Positions 15,600 to 26,987 of a stretch of 64,000 bases of DNA are shown here, one piece after another. The stretch is taken from assembly GCA_002347815.1 (NCBI GenBank), contig DDXV01000064.1, positions 4,816 through 68,815 on the forward strand. The letters run 5' to 3'. Below the pieces are notes generated by a model that saw only the letters and a list, made by a program, of their open reading frames with translations, searched no databases and was not told the DNA's origin. A program made the position numbers and the translations under genes. Each line of letters begins with the position of its first letter. Position 1 is the first letter of the stretch. The stretch is from Syntrophaceae bacterium UBA2251 (GTDB lineage: Bacteria; Desulfobacterota; Syntrophia; Syntrophales; UBA2251).

Positions 15600-16514
15600 A
15601 TGAAGACGCCCCGGAAATTCACGGTGGCCCTGATCCAGATGGCCATGAACGCCGACGCCGGCGAAAACCTCCGGCGCGCCATGAGCCAAATCGCGGCTGC
15701 GGCGAAACAGAAGGCCGGAGTCGTCTGCCTTCCCGAACTCTTCCGTTCCCGCTACTTCTGCCAGCGCGAAGAGACCGCCGCCTTCGATCTCGCGGAGGCG
15801 ATCCCCGGACCCGCGACCGAGGCCCTGTCCGGCCTCGCCCGGAAACACCGGGTCGTCGTCATCGCCCCGCTTTTCGAGCGCCGGGCGCCGGGGGTCTATC
15901 ACAACAGCGCCCTCGTGATCGACGCCGACGGCCGCCCGGCCGGACTCTACCGCAAGATGCACATTCCGGACGACCCGGCCTACTACGAAAAATTCTACTT
16001 CACCCCCGGCGATCTCGGCTTTCCGGCCTTCGACACGCGCTACGGGCGCATCGCGACCCTGATCTGCTGGGACCAGTGGTTTCCCGAGGCGGCACGCCTC
16101 GCCGCGCTCCACGGGGCGGCGGCGGTCTTCTACCCCACCGCCATCGGGTGGCGCCCCCGGGAGAAGGCCCGGTTCGGCGCCGCCCAGCGCGAGGCGTGGA
16201 AAACCGTCCAGCGGGGGCACGCCATCGCCAACGGCCTGTACGTGGCCGTGGTCAACCGGGTCGGCCTCGAACGGCCGGAGGCGGGCGGCGACGGCATCGA
16301 ATTCTGGGGATCGTCCTTCATTGCCGACCCCCAGGGAATCGTCCTCGCGGAGGCCTCGCCGGACCGGGAAGAGATCCTCCTGGCCGAAGTGGACCTTGAT
16401 CGTCTCGAAGACGTCCGGCGGAACTGGCCCTTCCTGCGCGACCGCCGCATCGACGCCTACGGGGGGCTGACCGAGCGCTTCCTGGACAATCCGTATCCGG
16501 AGAAGAAAAAATGA
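15600..16514 (+). CDS. aguB: N-carbamoylputrescine amidase
   Basis: 304 residues from ATG 15600, which has GAGGAGAGG directly before it. Nitrilase-superfamily fold with the Glu-Lys-Cys triad: E46 in CLPELF, K119 in YRKMHIPD and C156 in LICWDQWFPE. The motifs YEKFYFTPGDLGF and WGSSFIADPQG are typical of N-carbamoylputrescine amidases. It hydrolyses N-carbamoylputrescine to putrescine, CO2 and ammonia. It is followed after 25 bp by agmatine deiminase, which supplies its substrate, so the pair makes putrescine from agmatine in the cytoplasm. Confidence 0.93.
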   Translation: MKTPRKFTVALIQMAMNADAGENLRRAMSQIAAAAKQKAGVVCLPELFRSRYFCQREETAAFDLAEAIPGPATEALSGLARKHRVVVIAPLFERRAPGVYHNSALVIDADGRPAGLYRKMHIPDDPAYYEKFYFTPGDLGFPAFDTRYGRIATLICWDQWFPEAARLAALHGAAAVFYPTAIGWRPREKARFGAAQREAWKTVQRGHAIANGLYVAVVNRVGLERPEAGGDGIEFWGSSFIADPQGIVLAEASPDREEILLAEVDLDRLEDVRRNWPFLRDRRIDAYGGLTERFLDNPYPEKKK

Positions 16515-16539
16515 ATGCGGATATTCGAGGAGGCGGGCC

Positions 16540-17616
16540 ATGACGGCCGATCGCGCCGGGACCCCCGCCGCACAGGGGTTCCGCCTGCCCGCCGAATGGG
16601 AGCCGCACGCGGCGACGTGGCTCGGCTGGCCCGCCAACCGGACGGACTGGCCGGGGAAGTTCGCCCCGATCCCCTGGGTTTATGGAGAGATCGTGCGCAA
16701 GCTCGCCCCGGGCGAGATCTGCCGCATCATCGCGCAGGGCCGGATTGAGCGACAGGCCCGGCGCCTCCTCGCGCACGCGGGCGTCGACCCGGCCCGCGTC
16801 GAGTTCTTCGACTTTCCGTCCGACCGCGGCTGGACGCGCGATTCCGGACCCGTCTTCCTCAAACGCGCGGCCCCGCACGCGGAGGTGGCCGTGGCGGGAT
16901 TCAGGTTCAACGCCTGGGCGAAGTATCCCGACTGGGCGCGGGACGCCGAAATCCCCGCCCGGGCGGCGGAGCGGCTCGACCTGCGTCTCCTGACCGCCCG
17001 GATCGGGCCGCGCCCCTTCGTCCTCGAGGGCGGCAGCATCGACGTGAACGGGGCGGGCGCGCTCCTGACCACGGAGGAATGCCTCCTCGATCCCGCGGTC
17101 CAGGTCCGCAATCCCGGCTGCGGGCGGGCCGACATCGAACAGGCCCTCCGGGATAACCTGGGCGTCACCCGGATCCTCTGGCTCGGGCGGGGCATCGCCG
17201 GGGACGACACGCACGGCCACGTCGACGACGTCTGCCGTTTCGTGAACGCCCGCACGGTCGTCCTGTGCCGCGAGGCGGATCCCGCCGACGCCAATTACGC
17301 TCCGCTTGCGGAAAACCGGGAACGCCTCCAGGGCGTGAGGCTCGCCGACGGCACGTCGCTCGAGGTGGTTTCCCTCCCCATGCCGGCGCCGCTCTTTCTC
17401 GACGGACAGCGCCTGCCGGCGAGCTACGCCAACTTCTACATCGCCAACGCCGCGGTGCTGGTGCCGACCTTCAACGATCCCCACGACCGGATCGCCCTCG
17501 GCGTCCTCTCCGAACTCTTTCCGGACCGCCCCGTTGTCGGCATCCACGCCGTCGACCTCGTCTGGGGCCTGGGGACCCTCCATTGCCTCACCCAGCAGGA
17601 GCCCGCCCGCGGCTGA
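16540..17616 (+). CDS. aguA: Agmatine deiminase
   Basis: 358 residues. Motifs of the peptidyl-arginine/agmatine deiminase family are present: FRLPAEWEPHAATWLGWP at the N terminus, RDSGP, LEGGSIDVNG, LLTTEECLLDP, DDTHGHVDDVCRFV (catalytic His) and the C-terminal LHCLTQQ with nucleophile C349. It converts agmatine to N-carbamoylputrescine plus ammonia, the substrate of the enzyme just upstream. The usual GGGNIHC motif reads GLGTLHC here, a mild divergence near the catalytic Cys. The ATG has GGAGGCGGGCC before it. Confidence 0.92.
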   Translation: MTADRAGTPAAQGFRLPAEWEPHAATWLGWPANRTDWPGKFAPIPWVYGEIVRKLAPGEICRIIAQGRIERQARRLLAHAGVDPARVEFFDFPSDRGWTRDSGPVFLKRAAPHAEVAVAGFRFNAWAKYPDWARDAEIPARAAERLDLRLLTARIGPRPFVLEGGSIDVNGAGALLTTEECLLDPAVQVRNPGCGRADIEQALRDNLGVTRILWLGRGIAGDDTHGHVDDVCRFVNARTVVLCREADPADANYAPLAENRERLQGVRLADGTSLEVVSLPMPAPLFLDGQRLPASYANFYIANAAVLVPTFNDPHDRIALGVLSELFPDRPVVGIHAVDLVWGLGTLHCLTQQEPARG

Positions 17617-17743
17617 GGCGCGGCCTCCCGCCTTGTCCGTGAGCCGGCAGCTGCCGATCGGCCGGGCAGGACGGGGCGCCCGTACCGGAAACGGGACCGG
17701 TCCAGGTCGGCCCGACACCGTCCGCCGGCCTTCGTTGAAGTTC

Positions 17744-17773
17744 TTGACACCCGGCCCGTCTTCCTCCTATACT
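17744..17773 (+). promoter_or_regulatory. Sigma70-type promoter
   Basis: TTGACA (17744-17749), an 18-bp spacer and TATACT (17768-17773), about 95 bp before the acyl-CoA synthetase subunit gene. It resembles the promoter upstream of aguB. Confidence 0.6.
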
Positions 17774-17868
17774 CCCACCGCCGGCGCAGGCCGGCGACGC
17801 CGTCTTCCCCGTCCGGGCACGCTACGGCCGCGGGGCAGGGGGCCCATCCTCATCCGGGAGCCGATGAT

Positions 17869-19278
17869 ATGCCGTCCGACATTCAGAAACGCCTGCAGCG
17901 CTTTTTCAACGCCCGCCACATCGCCGTGGTGGGCGCGTCCGCGAAAAACGGCTGGTTTGCCAACGTCCTCGCCAATGCCGCCTGGATCCGGGCCGACGGC
18001 CGGTTCTACCCGGTCAATCCAGGCGCGGACGAGGTCTGCGGCGTCAAGGCCTACAGGACGATCGCGGCGTTGCCGGCGGGCGTGATCGACTTTGCCGCGA
18101 TCCTGGTCAAGGAGGAGCAGGTTCCGGACGTCCTGAGGCAGCTCAGGGAGCGCCGGATCGAAAACGTCCTGCTGTTCAGTTCCGGCTACGGGGAAACGGG
18201 GGAGGCGGGACGGGAGAAGCAGCGCGTTATCGAGGCGTTCTGCCGCCGGGAGGGGATGCTCCTCATGGGTCCCAACTGCCTCGGATACATGAATTTTCCC
18301 GCGCGGGTCAGCATGTTTCTCGGACGCGCCGTGGAGGGGGCGCTACAGGTGGGGCATATCGGGGTCGTCGGCCAGAGCGGGGCGACGACGGAGGTTCTGG
18401 TCACCAAGCTCCTCAAGCGGCGCCTGGGCATCTCCCTGTACGCCACGACGGGCAACGAGGCCCTGCTGACCGTGGAAGACTGCCTGGAATATCTCGTCCA
18501 CGACCCGGAAACGAAGGTCATCGCCGCCTTCTGCGAAGGGTTCCGGAATATTCCCAAGCTCGAGGCCGTGGCCCGGGCGGCGGCCCGGAGGCAGGTCCCG
18601 ATCCTCATGATCAAGGTCGGACGCTCGGCGAAGGCCGTTCGGGCGGCCCGGTCGCACACCGGGGCGCTGGCCGGAAACGACGCCGTGCTGGACGGCATCT
18701 TCCGCCAATGGGGCATCCTCCGGGTCGATACCCTTGAAGAGCTGGTGGAGGCGGCGAACCTGTTCGTCCACTGCCCGCTTCCCCGGGGGACGGGCCTCGG
18801 CGTCTGCACGCTGTCGGGGGGCTTGTGCGGCGTCTATGCGGACCTGTGCGCGAAATACGGGATCGAACTCCCCGCGCTCGGCCCGGAGACGCTCGCCGGC
18901 CTCAGGGCGGTGCTTCCCGACTTCGCCCAGCCCGACAATCCCCTCGACCTGACGGGCGGCGGGTTTCAGCGGGGCGTGGACCGGGTCATCGAGCTCCTGC
19001 TGAACGACGAAACCCTGGCCGTGCTGGCGCCGCTCACCGTACCGCCGAAGGGGCCGGACGACGCCTTTGCCGAGCTGATCAACGCCTCTTTCCTGACACA
19101 CCTGGCGACGTCCGTCAAACCCCTGATTCCCATCATGTTTCGCGAAGCGGGCGACTTTGCGCGGTCGTACTACCAGGAACACGGCATCGCCGCCATCGAG
19201 GATCCGGGTCTGGGCTTCCAGGCCATGGCCCACCTGATCAACTACGCGCGGTTCGCGCGCGAATTTCAGAAACGCTGA
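17869..19278 (+). CDS. ADP-forming acyl-CoA synthetase alpha-type subunit (CoA-binding)
   Basis: 469 residues: an N-terminal CoA-binding Rossmann domain (IAVVGASAKNGWFANV), then succinyl-CoA-ligase-like domains (MGPNCLGYMN, GVVGQSGATTEV, TTGNEALLTVEDCLEYL) and the phosphorylated His in RSHTGALAGND (H263). The architecture is that of the alpha subunit of acetyl-CoA synthetase (ADP-forming), which makes ATP from acyl-CoA. The ATP-grasp beta subunit is not fused and not nearby, so either it is elsewhere or this acts differently. It has its own promoter. Confidence 0.85.
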   Translation: MPSDIQKRLQRFFNARHIAVVGASAKNGWFANVLANAAWIRADGRFYPVNPGADEVCGVKAYRTIAALPAGVIDFAAILVKEEQVPDVLRQLRERRIENVLLFSSGYGETGEAGREKQRVIEAFCRREGMLLMGPNCLGYMNFPARVSMFLGRAVEGALQVGHIGVVGQSGATTEVLVTKLLKRRLGISLYATTGNEALLTVEDCLEYLVHDPETKVIAAFCEGFRNIPKLEAVARAAARRQVPILMIKVGRSAKAVRAARSHTGALAGNDAVLDGIFRQWGILRVDTLEELVEAANLFVHCPLPRGTGLGVCTLSGGLCGVYADLCAKYGIELPALGPETLAGLRAVLPDFAQPDNPLDLTGGGFQRGVDRVIELLLNDETLAVLAPLTVPPKGPDDAFAELINASFLTHLATSVKPLIPIMFREAGDFARSYYQEHGIAAIEDPGLGFQAMAHLINYARFAREFQKR

Positions 19279-19596
19279 CAACCGGACAATTCGGTTTTAC
19301 TCCCGGAAATCCATCGGTTGTGCCACACGGGCGGACATCCCCGGCCGATCGGTTCGAAGTCGGGTGCGTCCCCGCGACAGGATGCCGGGAGGGGGGCCGG
19401 GGGCGTCGTGAACAGCCTGCGCCCCACGGCCGGTGTCCACGCGCCGCGGGGCGCAGGTGCGAAGGCGGCCGTCCGTGGAGCAAAAAAAGGCCGGAGCCTG
19501 TTCGGCTCCGGCCGTGGGGGTTGTCTGACGAGTCTCGCCGCACCGGTGTCGCCGGGGGAACCCGGCCCGGTGTGTGCGCCGGCGAAGCGGATTCGG
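19279..19596. other. 318-bp convergent intergenic region
   Basis: Lies between the rightward acyl-CoA synthetase gene and the leftward atpB. It holds the strong minus-strand terminator at 19482-19513. Otherwise I see only GC-rich sequence without a recognisable gene. Confidence 0.5.
19482..19513 (-). terminator. Rho-independent terminator of the atpZ-atpI-atpB operon
   Basis: Perfect 10-bp stem GGCCGGAGCC/GGCTCCGGCC with a 5-nt loop. Read on the minus strand it is followed by seven T. It lies about 85 bp past the atpB stop. Confidence 0.85.
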
Positions 19597-20250
19597 TTAG
19601 TGGCCCTCCTCCATGGCGCCTGCGATGTACATCATGGACAGGAGCACGAAAACCAGGGTCTGGATGAAGGAGATCAGCACCTTGAGCAGATAGATGGGCA
19701 GCGGGACCAGGAACGGCACCAGAATCAGCAGAACGGCGATCACGATGTGCCCTCCTTCGATGTTGCCGAACAGCCGGACGGAGAGCGACAGGGGGCGCGT
19801 CAGGTGGCTGATGATTTCGATGGGCATCATGAGCGGGATGAGCCACCAGACGGGGCCGAGGAACTGCTTGACGTACTTGAACCCGTGGATCTGGATGCCC
19901 ACGACGTGCGTCATGATGAAGACGATCAGGGCCATGGCGGCGTTCGTGTTGAGGCTGGCCGTGGGCGACGCGAACCCGGGCACCAGGCCGATGAGGTTGG
20001 AAAAGAGGATGAACAGGCCCAGGGTGGCGATCAGGGGGAAGAACTTCCGGCCGTGCGGGCCCATCGCATCCAGGAGCAGCCCGTCGAAACCGACAACGAT
20101 CGCCTCCATGACGTTCTGAAAGCCGCCCGGGACGATGCTGACCCGCCGGGTCGCCAGAAAGCTCAGCAGCGCCAGCACGGCCATGGCAAACCATGTATAG
20201 GTGACGTGATCCGGGAAAAAGGGATTGGCCAGAAATGACAACGAATGCAT
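19597..20250 (-). CDS. atpB: ATP synthase F0 subunit a
   Basis: 217-residue polytopic membrane protein. The essential stator Arg lies in [17 protein letters not shown], and the C-terminal half shows the usual subunit-a helices ([26 protein letters not shown]). It forms the proton (or sodium) half-channels next to the c ring. The ATG at 20250 has AAGGAGG upstream. It is third in a leftward atpZ-atpI-atpB run and ends at a strong terminator. The c-subunit gene, which normally follows, is instead 7.6 kb away on the other strand. Confidence 0.95.
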   Translation of the reverse strand: MHSLSFLANPFFPDHVTYTWFAMAVLALLSFLATRRVSIVPGGFQNVMEAIVVGFDGLLLDAMGPHGRKFFPLIATLGLFILFSNLIGLVPGFASPTASLNTNAAMALIVFIMTHVVGIQIHGFKYVKQFLGPVWWLIPLMMPIEIISHLTRPLSLSVRLFGNIEGGHIVIAVLLILVPFLVPLPIYLLKVLISFIQTLVFVLLSMMYIAGAMEEGH

Positions 20251-20253
20251 CGG

Positions 20254-20649
20254 TTATCTAACCTCCTTAATGAGATTTTTTTTTCCATACACGAGGACGA
20301 TGGTCAAAACGACGTTGACGACCACGATCGACAGGCCGATGACCAGCCCGAAGATATCCACCCACTCCCGCGTGATGACCGCGAAGAGCACCGCCGCCGT
20401 CAGGACGAAGCGGAGGTAATAGCGGATCATGACCGCCGACTTCGCCTTTTCGGTCAACTGTGCAAAAACCGAAGTCAGATTGCGGTAAAGCCAGTGAAAG
20501 TTAATGATGCAGATGAGCCCGCCGCAAACGATTCCGGCGACGAAACGGGGGGAGGCCCACAAGGCGCTCAGGAACGTGAGCAGGGCCAAAAGAACCCAGT
20601 TGGTGACCTCAAGTCTTTTTTGGAGAGGGTCTTTTGCGATGGGGTTCAC
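20254..20649 (-). CDS. atpI: ATP synthase subunit I-like protein
   Basis: 131 residues with four predicted membrane helices (WVLLALLTFLSALWA, FVAGIVCGGLICIINF, YYLRFVLTAAVLFAVI, VIGLSIVVVNVVLTIVLV), matching the AtpI family found before subunit a. It is thought to help c-ring assembly or Mg2+ supply. The start is a GTG at 20649, which makes the gene overlap atpZ by 41 bases; the ribosome site is weak. Only 3 bp separate it from atpB. Confidence 0.8.
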   Translation of the reverse strand: MNPIAKDPLQKRLEVTNWVLLALLTFLSALWASPRFVAGIVCGGLICIINFHWLYRNLTSVFAQLTEKAKSAVMIRYYLRFVLTAAVLFAVITREWVDIFGLVIGLSIVVVNVVLTIVLVYGKKNLIKEVR

Positions 20650-20893
20650 TTTTCACACACGTGATGACATCTCGTTCGTCCGTGAAATTCTTCCGGATCA
20701 GGACGTAAATGTTGCGGAAGCCGGCGACGAGACCGATGACGAGAAACACGAAGGTGAAGGTGTTGCCCGTGTCCAGCTTCCGGTCCAGATAGAGCCCGAA
20801 AAACAACCCGCCAAAAACCATCATGACCATGGCGATGCCGATGCTGCTGGCGTACGCCAACTGAATGGCCGACTTTCGCGTTGCCCTATCCAT
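20609..20893 (-). CDS. atpZ: AtpZ-like F0F1 accessory protein
   Basis: 94 residues from ATG 20893 (AGAGGCG upstream; a GTG at 20914 lacks a site). Two helices, YASSIGIAMVMMVFGGLFFGLYLD and FTFVFLVIGLVAGFRNIYVLI, with the conserved G-YLD-K and G-GFRN-Y pattern of the AtpZ family. AtpZ pairs with AtpI in the membrane and is linked to Mg2+/Ca2+ handling for ATP synthase. It is the first gene of the leftward F0 operon. Confidence 0.8.
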   Translation of the reverse strand: MDRATRKSAIQLAYASSIGIAMVMMVFGGLFFGLYLDRKLDTGNTFTFVFLVIGLVAGFRNIYVLIRKNFTDERDVITCVKSEPHRKRPSPKKT

Positions 20894-21024
20894 TGTCGCC
20901 GCGCCTCTTAGCACGATTGGGGAATGAAGTCAAATAAAAAACATGTCTCCCCTGACCGGCGGTCAGGAACCGGAGCGCCCCCGTTCCGGTCTCCCGCGGG
21001 GCTTCGGCGGGTCCGGTCCGGGGG

Positions 21025-23022
<1,998 letters not shown>

Positions 23023-23173
23023 GTCCGTGTTGCTCTCCTTCCGGCGGGTCGCGGGCGACCCGGAAATGGTGTCCTCCCCCGGGCCGGCGCCCCGGCCGGG
23101 GTGTTTCCCGACCACCATAGTTTCGCGGAGTTGGGCCTGTCAAGGGCAAAGCGCGCCCGTGCCGCGTGGCGGT

Positions 23174-24187
23174 TCAGGCGCCGTAGTAATCCCGGTACCA
23201 CCGGATGAACCGGCCGATCCCCTCCGCGAGCGGGGTCGACGGCTTGAATCCCACCGCGGCGGTCAGGTCGTCCACGTCCGCGTAGGTGGCCGGAACGTCT
23301 CCGGGCTGCAGCGGCAGCGGGTTCCGGACGGCCTTGCGGCCCAGCGCCGCCTCGATCGCCGCGATGAAGTCGGTCAGCGCCACCGGGGCGTTGTTGCCGA
23401 TGTTGAAGATCCGGTACGGGGCGAAGCTCGTCGCCGGGTCCGGCGCCTCGCCCCGCCACCCGGGATCCGGCGCGGGGATCCGGTCCAGGATCCGGGAAAC
23501 CCCCTCCACGATGTCGTCGATATAGGTGAAGTCCCGCTGCATCCGCCCGTGGTTGTATACGTCGATGGGCTCGCCCGCCAGGATCGCCCGGGTGAAGAGG
23601 AACAGGGCCATGTCCGGCCGGCCCCACGGACCGTAAACGGTGAAGAAGCGCAGTCCCGTGCAGGGCAGGCCGTAGAGGGCCGCGTAGGCGTGGGCCATCA
23701 GTTCGTTCGATTTCTTCGTGGCCGCGTAGAGGCTCACGGGATGGTCCACGTTGTCGTGGACGGAAAAGGGCATCCGGGTATTGCCGCCGTAAACGGAGCT
23801 CGACGAGGCGAAGACGAGGTGGCGGACGTCGTGATGACGGCAGCCCTCCAGGACGTGGAGGAAGCCGACGAGGTTGCTCTCGACGTAGGCGTGGGGGTTT
23901 TCGAGCGAATACCGGACGCCGGCCTGGGCGGCCAGATGGACCACGCGCGCGGGCTTTTCCCGCGCGAAGAGCGCCGCCATGCCGTCCCGGTCGGCGAGGT
24001 CGAGGCGGACGAAGCGGAAACCCGGGGAGCCCCGCAGCCGGGCGAGGCGGTCCTCCTTCAGGCGGACGTCGTAATAGGGATTCAGGTTGTCCACCCCGAC
24101 GATCGTCAGACCGGCGTCGAGGAGCCGTTTCGTCAGGTGAAAGCCAATGAACCCGGCCGCGCCGGTGACGAGAATCGTTTCAGGCAT
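23174..24187 (-). CDS. UDP-glucuronate 4-epimerase-type NAD-dependent epimerase
   Basis: 337 residues from ATG 24187 (a start 14 codons upstream is also open). Extended SDR with [31 protein letters not shown], catalytic YAATKKSNE and [16 protein letters not shown]. The last two are characteristic of UDP-glucuronate 4-epimerases, which make UDP-galacturonate. It lies between gmd and a UDP-sugar dehydrogenase on the same strand and probably feeds capsule, LPS or exopolysaccharide synthesis. Confidence 0.88.
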   Translation of the reverse strand: MPETILVTGAAGFIGFHLTKRLLDAGLTIVGVDNLNPYYDVRLKEDRLARLRGSPGFRFVRLDLADRDGMAALFAREKPARVVHLAAQAGVRYSLENPHAYVESNLVGFLHVLEGCRHHDVRHLVFASSSSVYGGNTRMPFSVHDNVDHPVSLYAATKKSNELMAHAYAALYGLPCTGLRFFTVYGPWGRPDMALFLFTRAILAGEPIDVYNHGRMQRDFTYIDDIVEGVSRILDRIPAPDPGWRGEAPDPATSFAPYRIFNIGNNAPVALTDFIAAIEAALGRKAVRNPLPLQPGDVPATYADVDDLTAAVGFKPSTPLAEGIGRFIRWYRDYYGA

Positions 24188-24250
24188 CTTTCCGAGATCC
24201 TTTTGGGTCCGGGCGCTTGGGAACTCCACTCCCGCCGCGCGTTTACGCCG

Positions 24251-25594
24251 CTACAACCGCCAGTAGCGGAAACCCCGCGCCCGCGCCTCCGCAGGGGGAA
24301 ACATCCCCTTGATGTCGACGAGTACCGGGTCGCCGTTCCGGCACAGGCCGGCGATGTCCGCCAGGGCGAGCCGCCGGTAGGGGGCGTGGGCGACGGCCAC
24401 GATCACGGCGTCCACGGGGCCGATGTCCTTCAGGTCGTGCAGGGTGAGCCCGAAGTAGCGCTCCACCTCGTCGGGGTCCGCCAGCGGGTCGTGGACGACC
24501 GTACGGATTCCGTAATCCTGGAGCTCCCGGATGATGTCGATCACGCGGGTGTTCCTGAGGTCCGGGACATCCTCCTTGAAGGTGAGCCCCAGGACGGCGA
24601 CGGTGGCCTCGCGGATCTGCGTGCCGGCGCCGATCAGGAGCTTAATGGTCCGTTCCGCCACGTACTTGCCCATGTTGTCGTTGATCCGGCGGCCGGCCAG
24701 GATCATCTCGGGGTGATAGCCGAGCATCTCCGCCTTGTAGGTGAGGTAGTACGGATCGACGCCGATGCAGTGGCCGCCGACGAGCCCCGGGCGGAAGGGG
24801 AGGAAGTTCCATTTCGTTCCCGCCGCCGCGAGGACGTCCAGGGTGTCGATGCCCATCCGCTGGAAGATGATCGCCAGTTCGTTCATCAGGGCGATGTTGA
24901 TGTCCCGCTGCGTGTTCTCGATGACCTTCGCCGCCTCGGCGATCTTGATGGAGGCGGCGGGGTGGATCCCGGCCCGGACCACCCGGCCGTAGACGTCGGT
25001 CAGCAGCTTCAGGGTGGCCGCGTCGGATCCGGAGACGATCTTCGTGATGCTCTCCAGGGTGTGTACGCGGTCGCCCGGGTTGATCCGTTCGGGCGAATAG
25101 CCCACGGTAAACCCCTCGCCCAGGCTCAAACCCGATTCCCGGGACAGGATGGGGACGCAGACCTCCTCGGTGACGCCGGGGTAGACGGTGGATTCGAAAA
25201 CGACGCAGGTCCCCCGCGCCAGGTTGCGACCGACCAGGACGCAGGCCTGTTCGACCGGCCGCAGGTCGGGCCGGCGGGCCTCGTCGATGGGGGTCGGGAC
25301 GGCCACGATGATCAGGCGGCAGGTCTTCAGGACGGCGGGATCCGACGAGAAGGCGATGGCGACCGCCTTGAGCGCGTCCGGGGCGACCTCGAGGGTCCGG
25401 TCCCGCCCCGCCTTAAGTTCCGCGATCCGCTCCGGGCGGATGTCGAACCCGACCACGTCGAAATGGCGGGCCATCTGGACGGCGAGCGGCAGGCCGACGT
25501 AGCCCAGGCCGACGACGGCGAGCCGGTGCGTGTGGGCGGCGAGCGTGGCGAGGGACAGGGGCGCCTCCGCGCCTGCGGTCTCAGGGTGGGTCAT
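24251..25594 (-). CDS. UDP-N-acetylhexosamine/UDP-sugar 6-dehydrogenase (WbpA/TviB type)
   Basis: 447 residues with the nucleotide-sugar dehydrogenase layout: N-terminal NAD site LAVVGLGYVGLPLAVQMA, FESTVYPGVTEEVCVP, the catalytic Cys in GGHCIGVDPYYLTYKAE and the C-terminal FKEDVPDLRNTRV. The last two motifs point to the WbpA/TviB/VipA group (UDP-GlcNAc or UDP-GalNAc to the uronic acid) rather than UDP-glucose dehydrogenase. ATG 25594 follows GGAGG. It ends 63 bp before the epimerase, so the two may act on one sugar path. Confidence 0.88.
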   Translation of the reverse strand: MTHPETAGAEAPLSLATLAAHTHRLAVVGLGYVGLPLAVQMARHFDVVGFDIRPERIAELKAGRDRTLEVAPDALKAVAIAFSSDPAVLKTCRLIIVAVPTPIDEARRPDLRPVEQACVLVGRNLARGTCVVFESTVYPGVTEEVCVPILSRESGLSLGEGFTVGYSPERINPGDRVHTLESITKIVSGSDAATLKLLTDVYGRVVRAGIHPAASIKIAEAAKVIENTQRDINIALMNELAIIFQRMGIDTLDVLAAAGTKWNFLPFRPGLVGGHCIGVDPYYLTYKAEMLGYHPEMILAGRRINDNMGKYVAERTIKLLIGAGTQIREATVAVLGLTFKEDVPDLRNTRVIDIIRELQDYGIRTVVHDPLADPDEVERYFGLTLHDLKDIGPVDAVIVAVAHAPYRRLALADIAGLCRNGDPVLVDIKGMFPPAEARARGFRYWRL

Positions 25595-25700
25595 GCTGGG
25601 CCTCCGCGAATGGGCTGAATGAACTGCGCCCCCCTATAGCCGAATTCTGCGTGCAATTCAACCCTTCATCCAGGCGGGAGCGCGCCGGTCCGGCGCGGGC

Positions 25701-26987
25701 TCACACCTTGTCCAGGGCGCGCGCGCAGGCCGCGAGCGTCCGCTCCAGGTCCTCGTCCGTATGCGCGAACGAGACGAAGGCCGCCTCGAACTGGGACGGG
25801 GCGAGATAGATCCCCTCCGCGAGCATCGCCCGCCAGTAACGCGCATAGGCCGCGACGTCGGCCTTGAGGGCCGTTTCGTAATCCGTCACGTCGCCGTCGG
25901 TGAAGAAGAGGGTGAACAGGGAGCCGGCGCGGTTGATCCGGGCGGGTCGTCCCCGCTGCCGGAAGAGGGTGAGGATATCGTCGCACAGGAGCGCGGTCCG
26001 GCGATCCAGCACGGCATAGTCGTCCTGACGTTCCCGGAGGATGCGCAGCGTGGCGAGGCCGGCCGCCATCGCCAGGGGATTCCCGGAGAGGGTGCCGGCC
26101 TGGTAAACATCCCCCGCGGGGGCGAGGCGCGCCATGAGATCGGCCCGGCCGCCGAAGGCCCCGACGGGCAGGCCCCCGCCGATGATCTTGCCGAGGCAGG
26201 TGAGGTCCGGCGCGATGCCGCACAGCGCCTGATAACCGCCCCAGGTCAGGCGGAAGCCGGTGATCACCTCGTCGAAGATGAGCAGGGCGCCCGAGGCGCG
26301 CGTGAGCGCGCGCAGGGTCTCGAGAAATCCCGGCGCCGGGTTGACGACGCCCATGTTCCCCGCCACCGGCTCCACGATGACGGCGGCGATCTCGCCGCCG
26401 CAGCGGGCGAAGGCCGCTTCGGCGGCCGCGGCGTCGTTGTAGGGCAGGACCCGCGTGAGCGCGGCGAGGGCGGCGGGGATGCCGGGGCTGCCCGGGATTC
26501 CGAGTGTGGCCACCCCCGAGCCGGCCTTGACGAGCAGGCTGTCGCCGTGGCCGTGATAGCCGCCGGCGAACTTCACGATCCGCTCCCGGCCGGTGACCCC
26601 GCGGGCGAGGCGGATGGCGCTCATCGTCGCCTCGGTGCCGGAACTCACCATCCGCACCTGCTCGATCGCGGGGAAGGCCGCGCGGATCAGCTCCGCCATC
26701 TCGACTTCGGCGGCCGTCGGGGCGCCGTAGCTCGTGCCCCGTTCCGCGGCCGCCTGGATGGCGGCCGTGACGCGCGGATGCGCGTGGCCGAGAATCATGG
26801 GGCCCCAGGACCCGACGTAGTCGACATAGGTATTCCCGTCCACGTCGTAGAGGTGCGCGCCCGCCGCCCGCTCGACGAAGCGGGGGGCGGCGCCCACGGC
26901 GCCGCAGGCCCGGACGGGGCTGTTCACGCCGCCGGGGATGCACTGCCGGGCCCGGTCGAACAGGGCCTCCGAGGATTCAGGGCTCAT
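25701..26987 (-). CDS. hemL: Glutamate-1-semialdehyde 2,1-aminomutase
   Basis: 428 residues, fold-type I PLP enzyme. It starts LFDRARQCIPGGVNSPVRA, has SSGTEATMSAIRLAR, the PLP-binding Asp-Glu region LLIFDEVITGFR and the Schiff-base Lys K267 in LGKIIGGGLPVGAFGG. It makes 5-aminolevulinate in the C5 tetrapyrrole pathway. Its ATG overlaps the stop of the upstream Lrp-type decarboxylase gene by 11 bases, so tetrapyrrole supply and the later siroheme branch are coupled. Confidence 0.95.
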   Translation of the reverse strand: MSPESSEALFDRARQCIPGGVNSPVRACGAVGAAPRFVERAAGAHLYDVDGNTYVDYVGSWGPMILGHAHPRVTAAIQAAAERGTSYGAPTAAEVEMAELIRAAFPAIEQVRMVSSGTEATMSAIRLARGVTGRERIVKFAGGYHGHGDSLLVKAGSGVATLGIPGSPGIPAALAALTRVLPYNDAAAAEAAFARCGGEIAAVIVEPVAGNMGVVNPAPGFLETLRALTRASGALLIFDEVITGFRLTWGGYQALCGIAPDLTCLGKIIGGGLPVGAFGGRADLMARLAPAGDVYQAGTLSGNPLAMAAGLATLRILRERQDDYAVLDRRTALLCDDILTLFRQRGRPARINRAGSLFTLFFTDGDVTDYETALKADVAAYARYWRAMLAEGIYLAPSQFEAAFVSFAHTDEDLERTLAACARALDKV

